Below are positions 11,250-21,960 of a stretch of DNA of 64,000 nt, in pieces. The notes beneath the pieces are model-generated. The model was not told the origin of the DNA and did no database searches. It saw nothing but the letters and a program-made list of their open reading frames with translations. Position 1 is the first letter of the stretch, and every line of letters begins with the position of its first letter. Origin of the DNA: Pseudoscleropodium purum (Eukaryota; Streptophyta; Bryopsida; Hypnales; Brachytheciaceae); NCBI GenBank assembly GCA_963969395.1, contig OZ017804.1, positions 16,492,001 to 16,556,000 of the forward strand, read 5' to 3'. The translations under genes were made by a program, and so were the position numbers.

Positions 11250-12095
11250 AGAATTTGAAGCTCACTTAGTGTTTGGTAGTTGTGGGGTCTTTTTTGTAGG
11301 ATGCCCTAGATAGAAGTGTAACAATTGAAACCTTACTTCATGATTTGGTGGTGGTGGGGTCTTTTTTGTAGGACGTCCAAAACTAAGGCAAGACAATTTA
11401 AGCCTCCTTCAAAGATTTAGTGGGGGATTCCTTTTTGTATGACTCCCTAGACAAAAGTACAACAACTTAAGCCTTACTTGGTGTCTATTAGAGAGAGTCT
11501 TTTTTACAAAGACTCTTTTGACAAAGGCATAACAATTTAAGTTTCACTTAGTGGTAGACAATGGTAGGGGCTTTTTCATATGAAGTCTTAGACAAAAGCA
11601 TTACAATTTAAGTCTCATTCAATGATTTAGTACAGGGTCCTTTTTGCAAGGCGTCCTTGATTAAGTTATAGAAACTTAAGCCTCATTCAATGTTTGGTGG
11701 TAGTAGGGTCTTTTTTGTATGATGTCTCAGATAAAGGCATGCCAATTTAAGCCTCAGTTAGTGATTTGGTGGAAAAGGGCCTTTTGGAGGATGCTTTGGA
11801 CAAAAGTATGATAATTTAAGCTTCATTTAGTAATTTGGTAGAAGTCCCTTTTGCAGGATGTCCTAGACAAAAATATGACAACTTAAGCCTCATTCACTGA
11901 TTTGGTGGGTAATACATTCTTTTTCATAGGATACCCCTAAACCTAGGCATGACAATTGAAGCTTCACTTGATGATTTGGTAGTGGTGGAGTTTTTCTTAG
12001 GATGTCTTGGACAAAAGCATGACAATTGAAGCCTCACTTGGTAATTTGGTGGGGTCTCTTTTGTAAGATGCCCTAGACAAAGGCACAATAAATTT
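11250..12095. repeat. ~78-bp minisatellite array 2
   Basis: About eleven head-to-tail units averaging 78 bp, the same family and orientation as array 1. Conserved parts are GATTTGGTGG, GGGTC(T)n, GCAAG or GTAGGATG, CCCTAGACAAAGGCATGAC and AATTTAAGCCTCA. Units differ at many sites, so the array is old. With array 1 it brackets the CACTA-like candidate. Confidence 0.85.
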
Positions 12096-13514
12096 TAGCA
12101 TCATGTGGCTTTTACACCAAAAGTGAATTACTCAAAAACATGATGAATTTGATATAGAAAGACTGAACATTAGGTGGCATGTATGGAAGACAATTTTCAC
12201 TATCAAATTGGGAAGTCGAGTGATAGATATATAGCTATTTTAACTCCAAAATGCCCAAGCCTTTTCAAATGTGTTTTGATTATAAAAAAAAAAAAGCACG
12301 GGCTCATAGTTATCCCCAATGAAGCAAATTTTTTTCAAAATCTAATCAAATGGATGTTTAAAGAGCTTGCTTATTTGTATACACACCAATTTTGAGTGAA
12401 AAATTGCATAAGAGTTGTGAGATTATAACAAGAGAAATATAAGTTTTTTATTTTTAGTATGTTGCCTCTTTCCACAATGTTTCAGAAAATTTGCACATAA
12501 AAGTTTTTTGGGATTGGAGGTGACATGAACAACTACAAATTGTGTCAGTACACTAAAATGCGCTTTCAAAAAACTTAATTTCACATGAAAAGTTATTAAA
12601 CTCATTACACAATCCATCTTGCAATTGTTGACATGCAATTTTTTTTTATAAGTATCAATCACAAATAACTCCAAATCAACACTTGCTTGTTTAAATTTTC
12701 AATGGTAAAAATCATGAAAACACTTAACTCTTTCCATTGGGACCATTTTCAAAGCAAATGGATAAGTGTAAGTTTTTAGTCTCAAATCAAGTGAAATTGC
12801 TCAAAGTTGAAAAATGAAGTAAAATTAGCAAGCTTAACACTTGTACTAAAGGGCATATATGGCTTTGGAGACCTCTCAACAATCAAATATTTATCTTTTT
12901 CAATGAAAAATGAAAGTTTTCAATAGTTAACCCTAAAAATTGCCCAAATTTTTTCTTAAAAAGGTTAAACGAATTTAATTGCCCATTCCAAAATGAACTT
13001 GGAATTTTAGATTGACCATATATGGTTGGTTGGGCATTGAGGGGTTAATAAGTCCACTAAAGTAATCTAAGAGTCTTCCAAAATGGCTTTTCAAGGAACA
13101 AGGCCACCAATATAGTGATGTTATGGAATTTAAAGGTTGTCTTTTGAGTGTGTAGTTACTCACAAGGGACATCATGTAGTAGTACAAGCATTTACTGCCT
13201 CTTTTGAGGTGATAGTGAAAAACCATGTACAAGCCTAATAGTAGGGTAGTTAGGAAATAATTTTTGTAAACATGGCATGTAGCCATTGAACAAAAATTAT
13301 TTTCAATTCCCTACATTGAAACGCTCAATCTCCAAACTTACTTCCTCCTCAATTGCTTTCTTTGCACAACAAACCCTAAATTACATTGAAAAATTTAATT
13401 TCTCATTTTCTCATTTCATATAAAATTTTTACATTGAATCATAAACCCTAATGTCTTCAACATTTTTTTCTTCAATCTCATGCTACTAAAATTTGTCTTT
13501 TTCATGTTGCTAAA
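12096..13514. other. AT-rich intergenic, no gene seen
   Basis: Frames of 73-103 codons (12174-12395 plus, 12423-12674 minus, 12975-13286 minus) lack known motifs. TTAACCC/GGGGTTAA end-like motifs occur near 12237, 12926 and 13034-13048, the last followed by a segment rich in AAATGGCTTTTC. The area is probably decayed transposon sequence. Confidence 0.45.
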
Positions 13515-13728
13515 ATTCTCTCCAATGAATTGAATTGAATTCATTCTCTCCAATGAATTAATTTGAATCCATTCTTTGAAATGAATTAAATTGAATTGAT
13601 TCTATAAAATGAATTCATTTGAATTCATTCCCTCAAATGAATTAAATTGAATTGATTCTATGAAATGAATTAATTTGAATTAATTCCTTTAAATGTGTTA
13701 ATTTGAATCCATTCTATGAAATGAATTG
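13515..13728. repeat. 28-bp tandem array, 7.6 copies in exact register
   Basis: Eight units start at 13515, 13543, 13571, 13599, 13627, 13655, 13683 and 13711; the last is partial (18 bp). The pattern is ATTCTnTnnAATGAATTnA followed by TTGAATyn. Substitutions separate the copies but there is not one insertion or deletion. Units are rich in GAATTC and AATT palindromic words. Confidence 0.92.
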
Positions 13729-14225
13729 TACAAAAATTTAATTAAATCCTTCAATAAATTTAGTTTTAGTTATTTCTCTACAACCAATTACATTTTCCAA
13801 AGTCAATCATAATACATAATTTATAAATCAACAAAATTAATTAGTTTTAATATTTGATTTACATATTACATGTTTATATGAAGAAGCATAAATGAAGTCC
13901 TATCATCACTACTACATATATATTATACGACCAAATTGCACCATTGTTGTCTTTCTAAAAGGAATTATTGTTTTCTTTTCAAATCATGCAGCTACTCTGG
14001 CTAGTGTGACTTCAACGACATTTTTTTAATTCACATCGCACAATAGTGGAGGGTGGTCATAGGATTTTTTAATCTCATCCGACAGTTGCTATTTTTTCAC
14101 TTTGAGGGGGGATAAAAATAGGTTGCTTGACAATTCTTAGGAGATAGTTACTCACAAGGGACAATTCAATTAGTTTCAAATGATTTTTTTTTTAGTGTAT
14201 AGTTTATTGTATTACCCCCCCCTCC

Positions 14226-14260
<35 letters not shown>

Positions 14261-14340
14261 GAAAATGGATTCATTAATTCATAAAACTATTTGGTAAATA
14301 TATTCCCCCCAAGTACAAATATTTATATTTATTAGGAGTA
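13729..14340. other. AT-rich intergenic with C/A tracts
   Basis: No gene seen. A C run followed by an A run and several AAAAG repeats occupies about 14213-14266. Confidence 0.5.
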
Positions 14341-14359
14341 GTTTAGGCATCAATCAATA

Positions 14360-14535
14360 TGGGATATATTAGTAGTATTTTTGTATGTATTTTGTATCTG
14401 TATTTTATATAGATACATTTGTAATCCATATATGTATCCATATCTTGTATCTCTAATGTTATTCTACATTTGTATCTATCTTTTATATATGTGTATATAT
14501 CCCAAAGTATATATATTCCATAGTATCAATATTTG
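14360..14535. repeat. TATCC/TATTTG degenerate array, copy 2
   Basis: Repeated GTATTTTGTAT, ATCCATAT and GTATCTGT words. The left flank shares TCAATATGGGATA with the array at 14840, and the right flank (about 14540-14720) shares a CATCTTTTGAGTGGATAGT segment with 15385-15410. The array and its flanks therefore look duplicated. Confidence 0.7.
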
Positions 14536-14839
14536 TATGATTTATTTTTAAGGTCAACAACATTGGAAGGGGAATTATTGTTTACAAGATCAACGATTTT
14601 CAATTTTCACATAGAAAGGGGGTGTATTAATTGTAACATGGAGGGGAGAATGCATCATCACAAGATGATAGTAAAGGCATCTTTTGAGTGGATAGTGAAG
14701 ACTGAGGAGAGTGGCTACCCAAAAGTGACTCCATTTTTGGGCTCATTTTTGGATTTTAAAGATTTTAAAATTTTCATTTGCAACCCCCTCCCCTTCCTTT
14801 CTCTTGTAATTTTTAAAAACCAACATAGTGATAATCAAT

Positions 14840-15235
14840 ATGGGATAATTCTTCCCGTATCCGTATTTGATATTGTATTCGTATTTGATACTTGTATTCA
14901 GTATTCATCTATATCTAATATTGTATCCGTATTCGTTATCCATATTTAATATTCATATGTATCCATACTTAGTACTATATTCATATCCAATACTTGTATT
15001 CAGTAATCATCCCATATTCATATCCGATATTGTATTTATATTTGGTATCCGTATTTAGTATTCATCCATATCTATATCTGATACTATATTTGTATTTAGT
15101 ATCCATATCAAGTATTCATCCATATCTATATCTGATACTATATTTGTATTTAGTATCCGTATCAAGTATTCATCCCATATCCATATCCAGTATTGTATAT
15201 GTATATGATATTCATTTCGTATTTCATATTTGGAT
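14840..15235. repeat. TATCC/TATTC array, copy 3, with 54-bp higher-order unit
   Basis: Short words such as GTATTCATC, ATATCTGATAC and TTTAGTATCC repeat throughout. Three higher-order starts (AGTATTCATC at 15057, 15111 and 15165) are spaced exactly 54 bp. Frames through it encode only repetitive Tyr/Ile/Leu/Ser and are not genes. Confidence 0.85.
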
Positions 15236-16600
15236 GGCTTAAATTAAATCTCACAAGATCAATGGCTTGTGATTTTTTGAAAAATCAATGGCAATTTTGA
15301 GGGTAAGTATTTTTTCTTAAAAAAATTAACGGCATGCACATTTTTTGAGAGAGGGGGGGAACAACTAATGCAAACTAGGAGGGGAGCCATCTTTTGAGAG
15401 GATAGTAAAATAGAGCTTACACATAAAAAGTAGAGTAGCTTCATTCATGGCACATATAAATGCAACTCAAATAGTGAAAATATTTATTGGCCAAGTCACT
15501 TGACTTGCTTGTGAGTATGAGAAGACCCCCCTAAATAGGGTGCTCTAAAAGTGACTGTCAATACAAAGGTAAGTCCTAAAGTAAGGTGCTCTACAAAATT
15601 ATGTATATATGTGTTAAGAAAGGGTGCTCTATGTATCAATTGTGTACATTTCAAGAGGTGGTCGCTTATGCGACCTTGTGTTTCAAATTCAAATATTCGT
15701 AACTAATTCTGCAAAGGTCCAATTAAAAAATGTGAAATGATTTAGGTTTAATGTGAATTCTATTTTTTTTCCTACAAAAATTTATATAAAATTGTTTAAA
15801 GGAGTTTAGCTTTCCCCCCAAATGCAATCAGCTTTACAAAGGGCGTTGTAAGAGCTGACCACCTTATCACCACCCAAGGTATCCTACAAAGCATTATACA
15901 TTCTAGGGACAATTTTATGCATTCTACTACAAAATTCGGGCCCCCCCCTCTAGATTTGAAATTTTTAAAGCCCCCAATACATTTGTAACCTATAGTAAAT
16001 TTGAACCCATAGTAATTACCCTATCAAGAAGTCCTAAAATGGGTTCCGTGAATATCCAATTGCCTTATTCCCAAATGGAATACTTTTTAACAACATAAAA
16101 AGCAGCCTTGAAATCCAGAAAAAATCTAATTTTGTACCCAAAAAGCCAAAAAAAGGAAAAGGAGTTGAAAAAAAGGAGTTGAGCTGCAATGTACGGAATA
16201 GGTATAAATTCCAACTTTTGTTTAAATAGTGTGGGCATTGACCCTATTTCTATTATTATTATATTGTAAATAATTTGAATGAATACATTGGCCGGGTATT
16301 CTCACTACTGGTCTGTTACTAATTACAGCCCCTGCATGGTAGGTGGTTCAAACTTCAAACCACGGCACCCACGGCGTTAATGGTGTGCCTCCCTAAAATC
16401 TATCAATGTAACATCTACGAATCACCCGTATAACACCCGGATATCAACACCACGAAACCCTCCATCAAGGCCTCTTCCCAAAAAAGCCTAGATAACTAGA
16501 ATGTCTGGAAACTAGAGTTTATTTTCAAATAATCTATCGCTCGCGAGAAATATAAGAATACCGGAGATTTTGAGCTTGTGAATTTTTATCTACTGAAAGG
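15236..16600. other. Intergenic, no gene seen
   Basis: AT-rich to about 16200, then composition becomes more balanced towards the F-box/kelch gene. A TATAAAT at about 16205 is over 1 kb from the proposed start codon and cannot be linked to it. Confidence 0.4.
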
Positions 16601-17315
16601 GTACATTTTCTTCCGGATGCGTGAATCTAGGAGAAGCGCGATTTGTGTGAGAGTACGGCTTGACGGGGGTGGGGGATCATGTAACTGAGGTGTACATAAA
16701 TGGATCTAGGAATGGGTTGATTTGCGTAAGGGTGAAGGGCGTGAGGGGGGGCTGGCTATGGCAGAGGGAGGGCTTGGAGTTTTGTGCCGGTTTTGATGCA
16801 TTGTTGCGGATGGCGCTCTTGTAAGTAGTGTTGCTCGATTTTTGTTGCTCGCACGAGTCGAAGAGCTTGGATAAGTGTTTTTCAGGGAATGTTTTCATTG
16901 TCAGAACTGTAATGTTCTTCGTTGTGAACTAGGTTGACGAATGTTTTTTTCGGCGGAAGGATCGTGAGGGGAGGGAGGGAGGGAGGAGGCGGAGGTTGCG
17001 GTTCTGCTGGAGTGTGCGGGAGGAGGAAACGGAAGGAGGAGGCTCTTTGTGAGCCGTAGAGACGGCAAAGGGAATAGCAGATGGCGTTGGATGCGGAATG
17101 AGGGAGGGAGATGGAGGCGAGGTTTTTTCGAATGTTGAGGGTCTAGAAGTAGTTGGAGAGTGTATATTTTGCGTCTGCCGAAGTGGAAGCTAGGAAAAGA
17201 TGTAGTGGAAGATATGGAACAATGAGGAGTTACCATTTTGCATTTTGAGGTGGTGGTAACTTCATGTGGAATCGAGGAAGTATGCTGATTGACGAAGATC
17301 ACCACCGCGTCCGCA
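16601..17315 (+). promoter_or_regulatory. Promoter and 5' leader of the F-box/kelch gene
   Basis: Balanced-composition, strongly GA-rich sequence (GGGAGGGAGGGAGGAGG near 16970-16990) directly precedes the proposed first coding exon. The minus-strand frame 16901-17305 is a low-complexity mirror of this purine-rich leader and is not treated as a gene. The transcription start cannot be fixed from sequence. Confidence 0.45.
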
Positions 17316-20300
17316 ATGCATCGGGCTGTACATCCCGTTCCTCAGGTAAGACACCCAGAAGTTGTCGTGTTGGAGTCCTTTGCATCTTTGCATATCAATA
17401 CATTTTCGTTTGTGGACACGGTTTGAAGGTATAAATGTTTCTTTATTGACAAGAAAAGTCCCGTGAGTGTTAGCAACAGCAGGATGAGGTCTGAGACGGT
17501 AAAGAGGTTATGTATGCTTGAATAGTTTCTTTTGCGGTTTAGAGCGTTGCTGTCTTTGTTTCCTTTTCTGGAAGGAGATGGAACCAGAGTTGCTCTCCTA
17601 TTTCTGAACAATCACTGGTTTGGTAAGCGAGTCCTTTAGGAATAATGCTAATTTCTATCGTTTTAATTAATGTATTACGGCGGTCATGAAGACCTTGTTG
17701 GTTTTCGGTTGTCGACTTTGGCTGACCGATAAATGATGTCGTGTAACTGTAAACCGTGAATGTGAGTGCTCTCCGACTGTAGCAGCAATAGATCCAATAA
17801 GTTCAGAACTCACTGTTTGCAATTGGATTTTCACGAGAGTATTAAGTAGTTCGACAATCCAACCCGTCACTGTTCGGGTTTTGAAGGTTATCTTACAAAT
17901 GAAGATTAATTGAGACATAGTGGATGTCAAGTAGCTCGCTTAAGATGGGAGATATTGTTTTGGATCGTTTTTTTTAATTCACATGGCAGTGCTTTAGGCT
18001 CAATTATATTCAATTGTCGAAAGAGAACTGGATTCGTTTGAATTTAGTGCGCTCTCTTCGAACCATTGGTGCTCAACTTTTTGTATATATGTAGAGGTGC
18101 ATGATAGCGATTTTATCGTAGAGATGCATAGATGATGAGCATTACATGTACATATCATCACCGTGTAACCTATCAGCTTGATACTCGTTGGCCTGGATAT
18201 TCTCTGCGTTCCAATGTGAGAGGTGATAGTAGTGTATCTGCACTTCTTTAATTTCTTGCTTTCCTGATTCGAGCGGTTCTTGCTGAATTTGGACTTCCAG
18301 GTTGAGACCGCAGCATGTTACTGTGGGGGAGTAGACGCAGGCTTAACTGTGGGTGGGAGAAGATTTGTACCAGGTAGAACAGTAGGTCACTGTGTTAGAC
18401 CAGACATCAAACCTACTATTACCCTGCCGAAGAAGCCAACGCGAGGTGAAAGACGTATTCCTTCTGAATTGCTACCGGGGCTTCCAGACGACCTTGCAAT
18501 TGCTTGCCTCATCCGAGTACCAAGATTTTACCACCGAAAACTACGTGTTGTCTGTAAAAGATGGGATCGGCTTCTTGCTGGCAACTTCTTCTATTCCCTT
18601 CGACGACGGCTGGGTATGGCTGAAGAATGGGTCTATGTTATAAAGCGAGATCGTGAAGGCCGTATCTCTTGGCATGCTTTCGACCCTAGGTACTAATCTT
18701 CCACTGTCTTGGACATTGTATATCGCCCGAGTATATCGAGTCTTTAGTTCCTGTACACTAGTACACGTGTATGCACCTGGTAGTTGAAACCTCTTGAAAT
18801 ATTTATGAATTATTTCGGAGTCTCTGTGAGGTATGTTCGAGTCTTTAATGCCCATGTGCTTTGGAAGATGTCTCAGCTTTGTTTTCTACGTCTGTATTTC
18901 CGTAATCCTAGTTATGATTTACTGGAAACTTGTAGCACACAGTGTCTGCTCTATCATTTATTGTTGTTTTTCTTATCAGTACGCTTTCTGAAGGTTAGGA
19001 TTGGATGCTGCAGGTATCAGCTGTGGCAGCCTCTGCCTCCCGTCCCGGTTGAGTATTCAGAAGCACTTGGCTTTGGTTGCGCTGTTTTGAGTGGATGCCA
19101 CCTATACCTTTTTGGTGGGAAAGATCCCTTGAAAGGTTCTATGCGCCGCGTTGTCTATTATAGTGCACGAACAAACAAATGGCACCGTGCACCGAATATG
19201 CAAAGGAAGCGACACTTTTTTGGCTTCTGTGTTATAAACAACTGTCTTTATGTGGCTGGAGGGGAGTGTGAGGGAATTCAAAGATCTCTAAGATCTGCGG
19301 AAATGTATGATCCAAATAGAAACAAATGGTGTTCCATCTCTGATATGAGCACTGCCATGGTTCCCTTCATCGGGGTGGTATATGGAGGAAGGTTAGTTCC
19401 ATTTCCCTACTAGAAGCACACGTCTTCTTTATCATTCCTAATTGTATGTAGTTTCTATATCCATCTGATTTCAGGAGGTCTCGATACTGCACACAAAAGT
19501 ATCACTGATTCTCAAGACATTAGGTTATACTTGGTTTAAAAGGATTTAGTACGCTGATGATTTTGTGATTATGCATCACCTGCTGTGAATTTTATCCACG
19601 GCAGTGAATAATGCGTGGTGCTATAGCTTCTCTTGAGAACTAGAATTTGATTTTTAATAGTTTCAGTATACTCTTCATTAGTTCCCTTTGGATGATTGGT
19701 TAAGATACGATGGTGCATCATCATTTACACGTTGAGAATCTGAGCTCAAGGTTTCTAGTAGAGCTGTATTGGTTTGAGATTTAGCTAGACCTCAGTCCTG
19801 CATCAAGAATTCTGAGGTTTAATTTCGCTCCCTGTGTTTGAACAAGAACTGCTGAGCTTCAATGTGTTGAGCTGACGGAGTTGTACATGAATTTTCAGGT
19901 GGTTTCTCAAGGGTCTAGGATCTCAGAGGCAGGTGATGAGTGAGGTTTATGTGCCAGCAGCAAATCACTGGTCTCCTATCATGAATGGAATGGTGGCAGG
20001 TTGGCGAAACCCATGTGTCGAGCTTCATGGTAATTTATATGCTTTGGATTGTCGGGACGGATGCAAGTTACGGATGTATGATCGAGATAGTGATGCATGG
20101 AGTCGATCTGTTGACAGCCGACTACATCTCGGAGGCTCTCGAGCCATGGAGGCTGTTGCTTTGGTGCCCTTAGGAGGCAAACTTTGCATTATTCGAAACA
20201 ACATGAGTATTACTCTGGTCGATGTAGCCAGTGCGGAGATACCTGAAAAGCAGGGACAACTATGGGAAACCATCTCTGGAAAAGGTCAATTCAAGTCATT

Positions 20301-20382
20301 TGTGACCAACCTCTGGTCCAATCTTGCAGGCCGAAACCGGCTGAAATCGCACATTGTGCACTGCCAAGTGCTGCAAGCCTGA
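17316..20382 (+). CDS. SAGL1: F-box/kelch-repeat protein (At1g55270 type), 4 exons
   Basis: Probable substrate-recognition subunit of an SCF ubiquitin ligase. Exons are 17316-17345, 18301-18689, 19014-19391 and 19899-20382; all joins use GT/AG and keep phase, giving 426 aa. Arabidopsis At1g55270 is close to this length. The F-box covers about residues 69-112 (LLPGLPDDLAIACL, LRVVCKRW, LLAGNFFYSL). Kelch repeats follow from about 140 to 360, with LYLFGGKDP, LYVAGGECEG and paired Gly-Gly blades. The C-terminus AGRNRLKSHIVHCQVLQA is diagnostic of this subfamily. Joins restore FDPRYQLWQP and VVYGGRWFLKGLG. The first exon is only ten codons (MHRAVHPVPQ); it is chosen because exon 2 has no in-frame ATG after its acceptor and this ATG keeps phase 0 with a CAG|GTAAGA donor. 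That exon is the least certain part. In Arabidopsis the relative affects wax and phenylpropanoid enzymes; the role here is inferred. Confidence 0.93.
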
Positions 20383-21960
20383 GCTCCAGCGGAGTAAGGG
20401 CACCGCTTGGGTGTATCATTCTTGTTATTCATTTTACTGGTCTCTCGTTTCCTTCCATTAAGTTACAAACCTCAGAACCAGAGTATTCCTTAGAAGACTC
20501 TTGGGATAGATGTAGCAGCTACCATTCTGATAATAGAAAGTGTCTGTTGCCTTGGTCCCTCAGTTGGTTTCTTGAATTTGGGAAGAAATAAGCATAGCAA
20601 TCTACAGTTAGATTTACTCCATTTCAAACTGAAGTCTGGCAGAAATGATGCCAGACTATTCACCAATGTTTCTGGTATTCCACCTAGAATTCTTTTGAAT
20701 CAGCTGGTTTCGTGTTTACTGACACTTCACTTTATTGGTTGCTACAGTTGATGCCGTGTGTTATTAGTTGTTTTTGTCACGCACATCTTATGAAACAGGA
20801 TATGGAAACAATCTTGGCTTTGCAGCAGGAACCTGTTCTGCCATCGTGAACCTTAAATTCCAACTAGAAGTTGGTCCTCTATCTTGTATACAACATCGTG
20901 GCTGCGACATTAGTGTGCATCTGGAGTTTCTAGTTGGTCTGCATCGGTGGGTGGTACGCGATCCTATTCCAAATTTGAAATGTGCACTCTTGGTACTTAT
21001 TTGCACAAATTTGGTGGAACTGACTTGGTGGCACCAATAGGATGGCTCACCTTACGTACTTTAGTTACCGCTTTTGATCTATGGCCACTTTTCACTTTTG
21101 ATCCGTGACCACTTTTTTAACTCTGATTGCATTAAAAGGTGTAACTTAGTGTAAGGACTCTGAAGCTCCTATGTTGAGTTCCTGTAGCATGACATGGTCT
21201 TCTACTGGACATGTCTTTTTGTTTTCCATATTCTTCAATGTTCGTATTTTAGGATCATATTTTGTCGATTTAAAATGGCGTATTGGGTAAAGCGCTATTG
21301 CATCCAGTTGTGCGACTCGGCAGACTAATCTTAACTTAGCGGTAAATGAGGACTCAGCTTAGCCAGGGTGTCCCAACTGACTGAGAACTAACGTATGCTT
21401 TTAGCCATGCTTTTATCCTAGTTTAATGTACTTCAATCAATTACTAGAGCTACAGTAGGAATGAAGTACAGAGATGCCACAGATGTGGCAGTGGTAAAAG
21501 TACTTTGAATCCCCGGACGATGGACTTTATGACCGTGCAGTCAGGTGTCAATGCTCCATTTCGCTACTACTGTACCTTCAGTTAGAGGTGAGGCTGCCAG
21601 AGAGATCATATCAATTTTTATAGTCTTCAGAAAACGATATCACATTTAGTGTAAGTCAGAATTTGCAGAATTTTTGCCAACAACGGTATGAAAATTAATT
21701 CTGAATTGCTGCAGAGGATGTGTTCTGTCCGCTGGATGATTTCAGGGAGGCCTATGGGATGAAGAAATACTTTCTCATCCAATGTGGGGGAGTTGCTAGA
21801 ATGCATTTTGTAGAATGCATTTTAAGGATATGCCCTCATTGTGGTATACAGTACTATAGATGTTCATCCCATGGATCATCTTGTAGTGTATATTGGCAAC
21901 TTCCAAGCTCCTTGCTCTTGATGTGAATTTGAACCATAAAAGTGATTTTTTTTTTAAATG
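20383..21960 (+). other. 3' flank of the F-box/kelch gene
   Basis: About 1.5 kb of balanced composition after the stop codon, likely a long 3' UTR followed by spacer. Short frames (20262-20591, 20768-21040, 21720-21926) have no recognisable domains. Composition turns strongly AT-rich at about 21940. Confidence 0.4.

Noticed and set aside
14533..14949. 138-codon plus ORF
   Set aside because: Crosses a duplicated non-coding module and a repeat array; the amino acid composition is AT-driven.
14867..15242. Overlapping Tyr/Ile/Leu-rich ORFs
   Set aside because: Produced by the TATCC/TATTC tandem array; multiple frames stay open because the repeat lacks stops.
16901..17305. 134-codon minus-strand ORF
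   Set aside because: It is the complement of the GA-rich leader of the F-box/kelch gene; Ser/Pro/Leu low complexity and no family resemblance.
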